Shown here in pieces: positions 10,411 through 20,270 of a stretch of DNA of 64,000 bases. The translations under genes and the position numbers were made by a program. Below the pieces are notes generated by a model. The model worked only from the letters and a program-made list of their open reading frames with translations. It did no database searches and was not told where the DNA came from. This DNA comes from Oegoconia quadripuncta (Eukaryota > Arthropoda > Insecta > Lepidoptera > Autostichidae). Numbering within the stretch: the first letter of the stretch is position 1; each line of letters starts with the position of its first letter. The stretch spans positions 30,810,778-30,874,777 of the forward strand of contig OX438744.1 of assembly GCA_949316235.1 (NCBI GenBank). The letters run 5' to 3'.

Positions 10411-11109
10411 CAATCAATCAAATACTCTTTATTACAATAAGCAGTAGCATAATAGTAGATTGTTAACCAAGGGCTGTATGACATCAATTGCATACGAGGT
10501 TTTTGGCGCCCGAGCGCAGCGAGGGCGTTAATTAGCCCGAATATGCAATTGATGCTTACACCCGAGATAAACACTCTGCTTTACATATCGATTGTGAGGT
10601 AAGTAAAAACAAGAAAGCAGGTTTCTATGAACATTTATTAAAGAGAAACATGTGTATTTAATTAAAATTATGGCACGCAAGCGCGTCAAATCGTGCTGGC
10701 CAGTTTGATTTTTAAATCGATTTCAACTAACATACGATGTGACTGCGAAACAAATAGTTCGATATTTAAAATAAAATCTTCATAAATTCTAATATAAATT
10801 GTCTCGTTCCGATTCGAGTAAATATCGATACCGAGAAAAAAAAATTTACTTTTTAAAAATATTCTTCTTGCAGTATGAGTATTACAGTTCTTTTTTTCAA
10901 ATTCCAAAACCTATGCTGTAATGATATCCATACACCACGGCATTCAGGGAAGTAAGTGACTACTTACAGAGCAAGAGATATGTAAAAAATGTAAAATCTG
11001 ACTATTTTGATTTTTGATTTTGATTTTGATTGCACAATTAACAACAGCTACATAAAGAATACAGCGTACATCATTAATCGCACAAATAAACAAACAAACG
11101 TCAAAACTT
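10411..11109. other. Unassigned sequence with two retroelement tails
   Basis: About 10411-10445 carries CAATCAATCAAATACTCTTT, an inverted LINE tail. About 10984-11090 holds GTAAAATCTGACTATTTT plus GATTTT repeats (the LINE-T 3' end, compare 18716-18780), then a segment that matches 27600-27660 in inverse orientation. The middle is unrecognised. Confidence 0.5.
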
Positions 11110-11235
11110 CGGGTTTATAATATTAGGTAGACTACCTATATACCAATTTAATTCAAATCTGTTCATTCGCTTCGCCGTCATTGAACAACAAACAAACAAA
11201 TAAACATCCAAACTTTCGCATGTACAATATTAGTT
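11110..11235 (-). mobile_element. Lep1-like Helitron fragment
   Basis: The 5' half of the family in reverse: TTCAAATCTGTTCATTCGCT, TTCGCCGTCATTGAACAACA and AAACTTTCGCATGTACAATA leading to TAGT. The 3' terminus is missing. Confidence 0.65.
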
Positions 11236-11598
11236 TGATGTGTGATATCCTGTTGTAAGTTTCTATTCGCGAGCGATCAACATCATCTTATTTAAGAGCC
11301 CTGCTCTTGTCGGTTTGCGTCATTTGTCTGGTCGATTTGCGAGCGATACGAGATGTAAATTAATGAAATAATAATATATAGCTTAACTACCTGACGCTAC
11401 CCTTTGAGACACCATACAATAACTAATTTATGACCATTCCGTCCCTTTCTTCAGACCTATTTACAATTCACACTAAAATAAAAGTGGACTCTGTGTAAAG
11501 AACTTTACGTTTGAATTTAATTCACTAGTTGTCTTTACCTGATGTATGTGTGAACGTTTTGAACCCCTCGAGGTCCTTGATTCAGTTCAAATTCAAAA
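11236..11598. other. Unassigned, with a short LINE-H tail piece
   Basis: At about 11280-11318 ATCATCTTATTTAAGAGCCC and CTGCTCTTGTCGG match the end of LINE-H (compare 460-490). The rest is unrecognised. Confidence 0.5.
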
Positions 11599-11823
11599 TC
11601 GTTCAAAGGGCAATGTATACGCTTTTATAATAAGGTTCCAGTAGACATTCAAAATTTGCCTTTAAATAAATTTAAAGCAATCATAAAACAGAAATTATTA
11701 GCAAAAAGCTATCTTATTATTCATATAATTATGAAATCACAAATTGTTACCCATAATCTGATTAAAAGAGCAACCCTAGAGTTTCTTGCTCGTTCTTCTC
11801 TGGGGAGTCAGCTTTGTGAATGA
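11599..11823 (+). pseudogene. LINE-T reverse-transcriptase C-terminus
   Basis: An open frame without its own start reads SFKGQCIRFYNKVPVDIQNL followed by PLNKFKAIIKQKLL and ends at TGA 11821-11823. It aligns with the copy at 18440-18600 (SFKGLCIRFFNKVPVDIQNL, then FNKFKDTIKQKL). The pattern of a short pre-motif, YNK(V/I)P, then FK and a basic tail is typical of the C-terminal end of insect non-LTR retrotransposon proteins. Upstream domains are absent (5' truncation). The 3' UTR continues to about 11885 and ends in TTTGATTTGATTT. Confidence 0.75.
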
Positions 11824-11885
11824 GCCGTAAATTTAAATGTAATATTTTCAAGTGATAATTTTATCCTATATATTTTGATTTGATT

Positions 11886-12475
11886 TGTCATGGTTTGAGA
11901 AAACGAAGTATTTTTTACCCGACATGTTATGGTTATGTTTTTCGCGTGTATATGTGGAATTCTCTATTCCCTCGTACCACCCAAACGGCTGGATGGATTT
12001 TAATTGAGGTAACGTTAGATTGGTCGTGAATGAAAAAAAATTGATCTAGGACTACAGTGTGGGTATCATGGAACAGGGGGTGTACTGTCTAACGAACTTA
12101 GAACTTTTTCTTCTCCTAAAATCCTTTATTTGCCTAACTTCAGACGTTCCTTACGTCCCGTAGTAACTTGTGATGTCCAACTATATACAACAAAAATAAA
12201 ATAATGACGATTGGTTTATAATTGTCACAGCAAACTGTAAAAGAAAAAATGCGAAGTTACGTCCGTCCGAATCTATTTTCGTTAGAGACTCCCAGGGCTC
12301 ATCATGAGGATTCTGACAATGTACTCGTATATTACAAAGAAGACACGAAGCAGCAGCTTTTAAATCACACAAGCGTTTACATCTCTTTAGTTCAGCCATT
12401 TTGGTGCGAAGATTCGCTATTAGGGCACCTACAGAGAGACTTCCATCGGGGCACGATGCCTCACCAGAGTGAGGC
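11886..12475. other. Unassigned sequence
   Basis: No gene is recognised. About 11977-12060 (CCAAACGGCTGGATGGATTT, then TTAATTGAGGTAACGTTAGA) resembles the middle of a Lep1-like or similar non-coding element. The part directly before 12476 is probably further degraded LINE-N coding sequence. Confidence 0.4.
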
Positions 12476-12702
12476 ATATGGAAATCTCTCAACACACTGC
12501 GTACCAGGATAGGCAGATGCCGAGAGAACATGTCCAAGTTGGGATACACGAACGACAACCGGTGCTTGTCGGTGATACACCACAAACTATGGAGCATCTT
12601 CTGTGCTGCCCTTCGTGTCCCGACACTTGTACGCTACAGGACCTTTATGATGCCACAGACAATGCTGTACGTGTGGCCACATTCTGGTCCTCAAGAATTT
12701 GA
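12476..12702 (+). pseudogene. LINE-N C-terminus with RNase H-like tail
   Basis: Translation gives SLNTLRTRIGRCRENMSKLG then, after a frameshift near 12568, GDTPQTMEHLLCCPSCPDTC and LQDLYDATDNAVRVATFWSS before a stop at 12700-12702. The pattern LRT-GR-WGY-C-G-QTMEHLL-CP is the usual end of insect LINE polyproteins after the RNase H region. Two other copies in the window (25526-25805 minus and 34856-35115 plus) share it. Clade is not resolved. The frameshift marks it as dead. Confidence 0.8.
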
Positions 12703-12867
12703 TGTTTTTGCCCTCGACTCGCTAAGAATATAGAAGGGCAAATTCTACTGCAGGAGGCTATGCTAATCCCACCATAGGAATAAGGAGAGGAGGATGACCA
12801 GCAGTTGACATGTGCTGAAGTTATATAATAGATTATATAACAGACAGCTAGAATCAATCCTCTGGCG

Positions 12868-13322
12868 TAGTTACTACATAATGTCACGCCTGTTTCCCGT
12901 AGGGGTAAGCAGATACCACTTTCTACGGTCCTGACACACTCCTTCTGCTTCCTTCACTCTCATAAGGTTGTTCATACATACTCGTCGGTTTACGGTACTC
13001 TTGACTTGGCCTTTCTATAAGACGTCCCCGATTTGATCATGGTACGTTCGCCGTGGTCTTCCCCTACCAACACTATCATCCACATTCGCTTTGTACTCGT
13101 ATATCTCTTTCGTAAAACTTCTTTCATTCATCCTCTCCACATGTCCAAACCATCTCAGCATACCTTGTTCGATCTTTGTCACTACGTCTTCATTAACACT
13201 GCTTAACTCCCTAATTACACTATTCCTGATTCTATCTTTCAAAGTCACACATAGTCACAGTAGTTACACCCTGTCTGTTATACCACAATTCCAAAGTTAT
13301 CTTCTGTCCATTCCGGGATAAA
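12868..13322 (-). pseudogene. LINE-F 3' end, best preserved C-terminus
   Basis: The minus-strand frame at 13015-13248 reads DRIRNSVIRELSSVNEDVVT, then MLRWFGHVERMNERSFTKEI and GRGRPRRTYHDQIGDVL. This is the conserved end of RTE-type reverse transcriptases common in Lepidoptera. Left of it is the 3' UTR: CCACTTTCTACGGTCCTGAC, CCCGTAGGGGTAAGCAGATA and ATAATGTCACGCCTGT. Sequence beyond 13248 on the right is more degraded coding DNA. There is no upstream RT palm, so it is a 5'-truncated copy. Confidence 0.85.
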
Positions 13323-13845
13323 GTTCATTAACAATTCTTACCTATAGCCTGGGGGGTGCTGAATGTTAATCAGCCAATCGCCTGGTTCCGAGGGCTGAGC
13401 TACGATATGACGTCACACAATTACATTCGGAATATTTGATGCATTTGATTTGCACTCCGCACTGCGGATTCCCTACGGATATGACGTCATATCGGTTATA
13501 CCTTTCGGTTAGAGATATCCTACCTCCTATATTGCATAAAGATTTACGTACAATCACCATCAAAATCATATTAGCTACCGAAATGGTCAAATTATGTTAG
13601 CGTTTACGAAAATTGAGCCTTATTTGCTTTTAATAAAATTCATTTTACTGTGTGTGATAGCGGCCTGAAGGACCGAGTTATAACTTTTTTAATATGCACA
13701 CCAAAAAGATACCTCAATATGGCGACTTTTGTTGGGACTTGGGATCAGTTTTGGAACTAGTTTGCCGAAGTTTCAATTACCTGTCAGAAGACGCTAGAAT
13801 TACTCATCATCATCTCAGTCCGTAAACATCCCACTGCAGGTATAG
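13323..13845. other. Unassigned, ending in a SINE-3 scrap
   Basis: No gene is recognised. A pair of TGACGTCA sites is listed separately. At about 13804-13845, TCATCATCATCTCAGTCCGT and AAACATCCCACTGCAGG are a SINE-3 tail fragment. Confidence 0.45.
13408..13489. promoter_or_regulatory. Two CRE-type TGACGTCA octamers
   Basis: TGACGTCA occurs at 13408-13415 and 13482-13489, both preceded by GATA. The second lies in the perfect 16-bp palindrome GATATGACGTCATATC (13479-13494). This is the consensus site for CREB/ATF bZIP factors. No transcript start is evident nearby, so a regulatory role is only a possibility. Confidence 0.3.
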
Positions 13846-14120
13846 TTTCTTTTATGTACAACGGGTTGGTACTTGACCTCAATCACACGATATTAAGTGA
13901 AGATGAGGTCTGGGGTTTGGGGGACTGGCTATCTTATCTCTGACAGCCGGAACACAACAAAACTATTAATATTGCTGCTTGGCGGCAGATTTAGGTAAGA
14001 TGGTGGTAGCTAGCCAGGCGGACATTTAAAATACTCTACCACCAACCAAACCGAGTACTTAAATATGTACCCCGCTGGGGATCGAACCCGCGACCTCCGA
14101 ATCGTAAACCCAATGTTGTT
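13846..14120 (-). mobile_element. SINE-1, internal deletion
   Basis: Minus-strand copy. The tail lies at TTTCTTTTATGTACAACGGG, with a deletion where other copies have the AAGGTGGAAGCGTACTGACC block. The head is complete to CGTAAACCCAATGTTGTT but lacks the final GGAGGCGG. Confidence 0.9.
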
Positions 14121-14780
14121 CCTCCCATGCTCCTCACCTCCCATAAAACTATATACGTTTTTTTTATTTAACCTTTATTTATCGGTATTTTTAAAACCGA
14201 TTACAAGCCCTGCCCTAATTTATTTCTAGGATAATTCGTGATATTAAATTTTACGTTCCTAAGCGGCGTATTTATAGCGATCAATCGTAAAAATCTGGAT
14301 TACAACGGCTGTCTCGAAACATTCTTTTAACTCTTGCGTAACAAATGTTCTAATCAACCATTGGCATGGTAATTTCCTGTTCCCTGACTGAGGTGTGCGT
14401 AACGTGCGAACCATATAGAGATAGGTCTATTGATATGCCAGAAAATCAATCGTTGGGGTCACCTCCGACCGTCTAGTCAATGCAAATGACTCCCCGTATG
14501 CTCAATTACCCTTCCTTTGCCGATAGCAATGAAGGCTGTTGACAGACTTGCGACGAAAAATCGCTGCGATTAAGTTGTAACTCAACACACGTCACAACAC
14601 GTCTTTATTCTTTTACCAATTTGCTCTGATTCAGTGGCGAGTGATTACTTTGGCCGGTAGACAAGTATTATTGTGAGAGAGATTGTGAAGAAGATAAGAA
14701 TTTATTGTAACATATAGATATTTCCGCCAATACATGCAAGTATTAGTGCGCTCGATACTATCGAACGACATATACATGGA
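14121..14780. other. Unassigned sequence
   Basis: Nothing recognised. Base composition is more even than in the neighbours around 14440-14580 but no protein-like frame appears. Confidence 0.4.
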
Positions 14781-15052
14781 TAATAATAATAATAATAAAT
14801 ATCTTTGCAAATACATACAGCGCCATCTAGTTCCACACTAAGCAACTAGGCTTGTACTATAGATACCAGATGGTTGATAAACTACACAAATACATTTTTT
14901 TTGTAAATAAATACATATATAAATGAAAAACATCCATAACTCGGGAACACATGTCTGTATTCATCATACAAACATATGTCCCTAGCGGGATTCGAACCCG
15001 CGACCTTTTGGTATAGCAGCAGAGTTTCTAACCACTACACCAAACAGGTCGC
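14781..15052 (-). mobile_element. SINE-2 (subfamily a), full length
   Basis: The tail at the left is an ATA/AAT repeat (about 14781-14800) followed by CAGCGCCATCTAGTTCCACA. The head at the right has CGGGATTCGAACCCGCGACC (B box complement) and CTAACCACTACACCAAACAG (A box complement). This is one of the best-preserved SINE-2 copies here. Confidence 0.9.
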
Positions 15053-15811
15053 CACCAAATAGATGGTCATGCGAAAAGCAGGAAATTCCTTTCCAACCAC
15101 TTTGAGCTTTTCAAATGCTTTGTGAATACTAACTTCAGCGAGATTTGCGGCCTCCTAAATTGAAGAATGGAGATTCAATGCGGTGTTTCTTTTAGCTGCT
15201 CCGGTGATTATAGTGTTTTTCCTAATAGGTATTTCTCCCCAGCTGTATGATGCTTACATAACCTGGTGTTCATAACCTCGCTGCATCAAGGCTACGTAAA
15301 TCAGAACTGGGACACCAACTTTACGCACCAGCTTTACGCCCGTTATCTCCAAAGATTTTAGGAAACGCTACCAGAAAAAAAATCGCTTTCGAGGGACTCA
15401 TTCAACAAATGCTTTTATATACATGTGCTGCTGATACGAGTACAAGTCGTAAAACTTGTGTTACAACTGTGGTCATAATGGACAAATGTTAAGTTTTTTA
15501 TCGCTAGTCGCCAATCGCCTTCATTGCACGTCTGCACGAAGCCTTAGCACCCCGGAGGCAGACGCTAATTATGTAGGACAGGATTTTGATTCGACATCCC
15601 GTGACATGGCTTTATTAGTGGCTACTGTTACAACTCTATATGTATAACATGTGATATGTATATTCGGATTTATTCAACGTCAGTCGGAGACAAAATATTA
15701 TCGCTAGAAATATCTGTATAATTAGTATTCTTAAAAGAATACTATATACTATAGCGTTACTAGTTAGAAAACCGTAAGAGACTGAACTGAATGGATTTAC
15801 TAATCCATTGG
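15053..15811. other. Unassigned sequence
   Basis: No repeat family or gene is recognised. A 63-codon frame at 15456-15647 has no domain. Confidence 0.4.
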
Positions 15812-15894
15812 AGTATATGTATGTTACATACTGCCCACTGTCACCTTAACTTACTAGTCAACGTGAGAGTGGGCAGTATGTAACATATACATAC
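15812..15894. repeat. Foldback hairpin with 32-bp arms
   Basis: Left arm 15812-15843 and right arm 15863-15894 are near reverse complements, sharing GTTACATACTGCCCACT exactly. The 19-base loop contains TTAACTTACTAG. It abuts the hAT-like element that starts at 15899. Confidence 0.8.
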
Positions 15895-15898
15895 CTAG

Positions 15899-16420
15899 TA
15901 GGGATGTAACGAATGACAAATTTTTCACATTCGCGAACGCGAATGTTTAGGTTGCGAATGTGCGAATGCGAATGTTAAGAAGACATACATAGGCAATACT
16001 TGACGTATTACAAAAACCATATGAATGATAATCAATAATTTTTATTACTTAAAAGAGAAAAACTTATACAAAATGTATTGACATGACACTGAGCTATGAC
16101 CCATTTGTACGGCTGTAACACACACATACTCTAGTGTATCCTGATGTTATTTTTATGAATTGTTACAGAATATGTTTAACCAATTGCTTTGGAACTTATG
16201 GTATGTGTGTGACTGGAGATACAAATAATCTATCTATCTAATCTACATGACAGACACGTTAATAGTCAAAGTTTAATAAAGGCACATTTTATTACACGTT
16301 ACACACGACCTGCACACATTCGCACAACATTCGCATTGATTGCTACGAAAGCGAATGTCGATGCGAATGTTTAAAACGATGCGAACCATTCGCATATGCG
16401 AATATTCATAACATCCCTGA
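15899..16420. mobile_element. Non-autonomous hAT-like element
   Basis: The ends are inverted: TAGGGATGTAACGAAT at the left and the complement of CAGGGATGTTATGAAT at the right. Sub-terminal regions carry many direct and inverted copies of GCGAATG or CATTCGC (about 15930-15975 and 16318-16400), a layout expected for transposase binding in hAT elements. The interior is non-coding. A clear 8-bp target duplication was not found. Confidence 0.6.
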
Positions 16421-17635
16421 TAGAAAGCTCGAGGAACTAATAGCCGGTCGACTAGACCCTTCATTTGTAAGCGCAGCGAACGACGTCGCCCACAAGGTGA
16501 CCGGATGACTTGATAAAGGTGACGGGAACGCATGGGATGCAGGATCCTTCCAACCGGTCGCTATTGAAGGGTTAATTATGTTCAGTAGTGCCATTAGCTA
16601 CTAAAAATGTATCTCCAAATAGTAAGCTCGTTCTCTTTTCCCTTCTAAGAATAGTTTAGAAGTTCGTATGTTCGTGTGTATTTCCAATTGTTAGCTGTAA
16701 TTTTATATTAAATCATTTATTCATCCTTGTTATTATACATACATAACGTCATGACCAAGTGATATTCCAAGTGAAGTGCTCAATAATATTCCAACTATAA
16801 GGGTTTAGGTGTACCTATGAATTAAAACCTTTGAAAACTTCCCAGAAGTTATATACGAGTATCGTCCGGATAAATGAACTATATGATTAAAGCTAAATAT
16901 CTTCGAAACGCTGAACCGATTTCCAGCAAATATGGCTAAGAACGTATCTCCGGGCTTAAGAGGGTTTATTCAGTTCAGTGGCCCGAGGGCAATCCGATTG
17001 GATAAATTAAGATTTATTTTTAAATATGGAATAAATAAAATCGCTCTGATCTGCTAATTATAAATAATACCTGAACAGCAGGACCGGAGAGAGAGGAGCC
17101 TTTGTCCAGCAGTGGAACAGTATGGGCTCCTAATGATAATAATATAACCTGAAAAGCAGTTTTCACAATTCATGATTATTACCCACTGGACAGAATTAAC
17201 CCTCTTAATCTGTAATAAAAAAATAATTGAAAACCCTCGAAAGACTATGAGATACCTCCGGACAAAGACTGGACACAATACACACATAACGCTGTCAAAT
17301 ACGTAACACCCGTCGTTTTTCGTCGGGAGTTAATAAAATATGATTGAATGACGTAACGGTTAAGTTATAAATTGTGAAGTCCAGAGTCGTATAAGGGCAG
17401 GATGGCTTTAAAAGGCAGTTGTATAACACTGTCAAAGTTTTTAATACTTTGTTAGTCTATGTTTATTTAGTTTAGTTCAGTTTATTCTCTGTTCGTCCTC
17501 CTAATGAGGCAGCGGGCGTGCGTATGAATAATTTAGAATTTTGCGGTCCTGTTTCGTTGTATTTTGAAGAAATTTTAGCTGGGAAATTCTGGATGGATTG
17601 ACTTTTATTTTTGTGGGCATATAGATAGATATACT
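16421..17635. other. Unassigned, with repeat X and an RTE-type tail
   Basis: 16903-16953 is an inverted copy of repeat X (GCTGAACCGATTTCCAGCAA, then TATGGCTAAGAAC). About 17060-17140 (AGGACCGGAGAGAGAGGAGC, then TTTGTCCAGCAGTGGAACAG) matches the 3' end of RTE-type lepidopteran LINEs, ending in AATGATAATAATAT. About 17306-17335 is ACACCCGTCGTTTTTCGTCG, repeated at 58146. The remainder is unrecognised. Confidence 0.5.
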
Positions 17636-17727
17636 TCATCATCAGCCCGTAAACATCCCACTGTAGGGATATAGGCCTTCACTCGTATAATGAGGGAGTA
17701 TGGACCATAGTCCACCATGCTGCCCAA
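17636..17727 (-). mobile_element. SINE-3 tail fragment
   Basis: TCATCATCAGCCCGTAAACA, CATCCCACTGTAGGGATATA and ATAATGAGGGAGTATGGACC are the tail of SINE-3 in minus orientation. It stops where a plus-oriented SINE-3 head begins. Confidence 0.8.
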
Positions 17728-17728
17728 A

Positions 17729-17903
17729 GAGCGTCGGTGGCTCAGCGGTTAAGACTCCATCTCCCACTTTTGGAGTTAAGGATTCGTTTCCCACCAATGA
17801 GATTTTAAATTTAATTTAATTACTTATGTGCATTTATCCGACTGCTCTTAAACGGTGAAATAAAAAACATCGTGAGGAAACCTGCCTGTGAAATTAAAAT
17901 TCA
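17729..17903 (+). mobile_element. SINE-3 head and body
   Basis: GAGCGTCGGTGGCTCAGCGG opens the tRNA-like head (A box TGGCTCAGCGG) and AAGGATTCGTTTCCCACC is a decayed B box. The body has TGCATTTATCCGACTGCTCT and ATCGTGAGGAAACCTGCC. It joins the preceding minus-strand tail directly. Confidence 0.8.
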
Positions 17904-18049
17904 AAGTCCACAACCCGCAGATAAATAAATAACAGTCAAAGACATATCAACCACATAGGCTTCTGTAGTAGTAACGCATAAGCGGCTCCAGGCCCCCCCT
18001 TACCCCGCACGTCGAAATCTAAAAAATGTTCATTATACGTGATTATTAA

Positions 18050-18303
18050 TAATTGAGAATAGAAGAGGGAAAATGCTGGGACACATTATAAGACACGATG
18101 ATTTCATCAAAACCATAATAGAAGGAAGAATAGAGGGGAAAAGAAAAAGAGGAAGACCGAGAATAACCTACATGCAACAGATAACAGAGAAGTTGAACGG
18201 CATGTCGTATTTGGAGGCCAAGAGGAAGGCGGAGAGCAGAGAGATATGGAAAAATCTTCACCGACAAGAGCATGGCTCTTAAATCAGATGATGATGATGA
18301 TGA
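18050..18303 (+). pseudogene. LINE-H C-terminus, open frame of 69 codons
   Basis: The frame 18073-18282 is uninterrupted: MLGHIIRHDDFIKTIIEGRI, a basic EGKRKRGRPR stretch, then TYMQQITEKLN and IWKNLHRQEHGS before TAA. GHI-RHD plus GKRxRGRPR is the usual end of RTE-like endonuclease/reverse-transcriptase proteins in Lepidoptera. Everything upstream is lost. The 3' end is a run of GAT units (about 18290-18303), which leads straight into a LINE-T fragment. Confidence 0.8.
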
Positions 18304-18785
18304 TACGTGTTTACTAAGCGTCTTAGAGGGGATATATGTCAAAAAAAATATAGCATCATTTAGGAAAAATAGTGATAAACATGATGTCAATACAAGAAAT
18401 AACGATAAACTTGCAGGTCACATAAGTCGCCTCCACAAAGTCAGTAATTCATTCAAAGGGTTATGTATACGCTTTTTCAATAAAGTTCCTGTTGATATAC
18501 AAAATCTTCCTTTCAATAAATTTAAAGATACTATAAAACAGAAACTTATTAAGAAAGCATATTATAAAATATCAGATTATATAATGAAATATTATAATAT
18601 AAAATAATAATTTTGTAATATAAAAACCTTTTTTTAAAAGAGCGACCTCTCGAGTTGCTTGCTTGTTCTTCTCAGGGGAAAATTGCCTTTTGAACAAGCA
18701 GTAGCTTTAAAAATGTAAAATCTGACTATTTTAAGTGTACCCTGTGTACCTACAAAATAAAGCATTTTTTGATTTTGATTTTGGA
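18303..18785 (+). pseudogene. LINE-T C-terminus and 3' UTR
   Basis: The frame reading through from 18272 to 18607 encodes NTRNNDKLAGHISRLHKVSN, SFKGLCIRFFNKVPVDIQNL and FNKFKDTIKQKLIKKAYY before a stop. This matches the copy at 11599 and the C-terminal consensus of many insect non-LTR elements (NTRN, RL-KV-NSF-G, NK-P, FK). The UTR follows with GAGCGACCTCTCGAGTTGCT and CTTGTTCTTCTCAGG. It ends at AATAAAGC, TTTTTTGATTTTGATTTTGG (about 18785). Confidence 0.8.
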
Positions 18786-19037
18786 TCTCACACCAGCATT
18801 TGTCCTACATGGAGTAGTAAGGAATATTTTGTGAAGATTCAATGAGCGTTGGCCCTTACTATTACTTACTATTAGATGTGTAATTAGTGATAGTGGTGGT
18901 ACCAGAAAGATCACAGAACGTAATATTTTGAGTGCACGACGTGCAACATAAACCAGGCAAAACAACTCTGTGAATAGTGTGCTTGCAATGGCGACGGAAA
19001 TTTATAACTTTTTCCAGATTTAAAAAAATGCACCGAC

Positions 19038-19149
19038 TTTTTTTTTTTCTTTATGTATGACGTGTTCGTACTTGACCTCAATCACACCTGATGTTAAGTG
19101 AAGATGAGGTCAAAGGTGCAAGCGTACTGACCCGGAAACCCCAACACCC
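19038..19149 (-). mobile_element. SINE-1 tail fragment
   Basis: Poly-T then GACGTGTTCGTACTTGACCT and ATGTTAAGTGAAGATGAGGT up to CGGAAACCCCAACACCC. Head and half of the body are missing. It is followed immediately by a Helitron end. Confidence 0.85.
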
Positions 19150-19238
19150 TTTATCCCGATAAAGTGAGTAGTTTTTCGCGACAAAGTTGTGGAATAACTT
19201 TTCGCGACAAAGTTGCGAAGCCGCGGGCCGCAAGCTAG
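19150..19238 (+). mobile_element. Lep1-like Helitron 3' end
   Basis: It begins at TTATCCCGATAAAGTGAGTA and ends GCGAAGCCGCGGGCCGCAAG then CTAG (19235-19238) before T. An internal TTTTCGCGACAAAGTTG unit is duplicated in tandem. Confidence 0.7.
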
Positions 19239-19248
19239 TACTTTATAT

Positions 19249-19457
19249 TTTTTAAGCACAACGGGTTAGTACTTGACCTCAATCACACCTGATGTTAAGT
19301 GAAAATGAGGCCGAAGATGGAAGCGTACTGACCCCGAAATAGCCAGCTCCCCTTATAAGATGGGGGTTTCCGGGTCAGTACGCTACCACCTTCGGCCTCA
19401 TCTTCACTTTACATCAGGTGAGATTGACGTCAAGTGCCGTTGTGCATAAAGAAAAAA
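19249..19457. mobile_element. Palindromic pair of SINE-1 tails
   Basis: 19249-19350 is a minus-strand SINE-1 tail piece (AACGGGTTAGTACTTGACCT to TGACCCCGAAATAGCCAGC). 19357-19457 is a plus-strand piece of the same region (GGGTTTCCGGGTCAGTACGC to GTTGTGCATAAAG). Together they form an inverted repeat of about 100 bp per arm with almost no spacer. Confidence 0.85.
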
Positions 19458-19504
19458 CATCCCACTGCAGGGATATAGGCTTTCGTTCGTATATGAGGGA
19501 GTAT

Positions 19505-19714
19505 CAGATAACGGATAAACTTACATAGATATTTATATAAACATCCATGACTCGGAAATAAATATTCGCATTCATCACACAAACATTCACCATGGTAAAA
19601 TTGTATCCATACAGTCGTACTACTGTTGTAGAAAAAAAAAACCACCCGCGGGATTCGTACCTGCAACCGATGGTTTCGCTGACAGGGTCACTATCCACTA
19701 CACCAATCGGTCGG
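19505..19714 (-). mobile_element. SINE-2 (subfamily b)
   Basis: The head at the right reads CCACTACACCAATCGGTCGG with TGGTTTCGCTGACAGGGTCA, the b-subfamily version. The body includes ACATCCATGACTCGGAAATA. About 30 bp containing a poly-A run is inserted near 19590-19645. A SINE-3 scrap (19450-19503) precedes it. Confidence 0.8.
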
Positions 19715-19737
19715 TACGATATATGTATTTATTAACC

Positions 19738-19852
19738 AAAAAAATGTATTTATTCAGTCTATCAACCATCTGGTATCCATAATACAATCCTAGTTGCTTA
19801 GTGTGGAACTAGATGACGCTGTGTGTAAAGATATTTGTTTATTATGTTTTGT
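19738..19852 (+). mobile_element. SINE-2 (subfamily a) tail fragment
   Basis: AAAAAATGTATTTATTCAGT through CAACCATCTGGTATCCATAA to GGAACTAGATGACGCTGTGT. It is 5'-truncated and opposite in orientation to the SINE-2b just upstream. Confidence 0.8.
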
Positions 19853-20270
19853 CAATTACAGTTTGTATGAAAACTGGCCACTATCGTTCACCCTTAACGG
19901 TCTAATTAATTAATAAATAACATTAAAAGCTAAGAATTCATGGGAATGAATGATACATATTTTATGTCTATAAAGCTGTTTGATCAATCATAGAAGCCCT
20001 TTAAAAAAACTTATCTAAAACATCTAAAATACCTCCAACAAACTACATTAAAGCCGAACCCACAAAAAGCGACATAATATTAAGAATTCGTGCGTTATTT
20101 TATTACGAAGTCCGAGTAAATTTAATTTCATTAATTAATACCTTCAAACTTTGCGGTAGCATCAAACAAACCGAATCTTTCTCCATCACTGAACGGATAA
20201 CACGGTTGGCTCTTGTTTTGGTTTTAAAACTCATGTTCCACAGCAAGCGATACTCTTATTATTAATATTA
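19853..20270. other. Unassigned sequence
   Basis: About 420 bp with no recognised repeat or coding signal. Confidence 0.4.

Noticed and set aside
12181..12597. 138-codon minus-strand frame
   Set aside because: It is antisense to the LINE-N C-terminus at 12476-12702, whose plus-strand translation is clearly the meaningful one, and continues into unrecognised sequence.
18046..18390. 114-codon minus-strand frame with a hydrophobic start
   Set aside because: Complement of the LINE-H and LINE-T coding tails, which are conserved on the plus strand.
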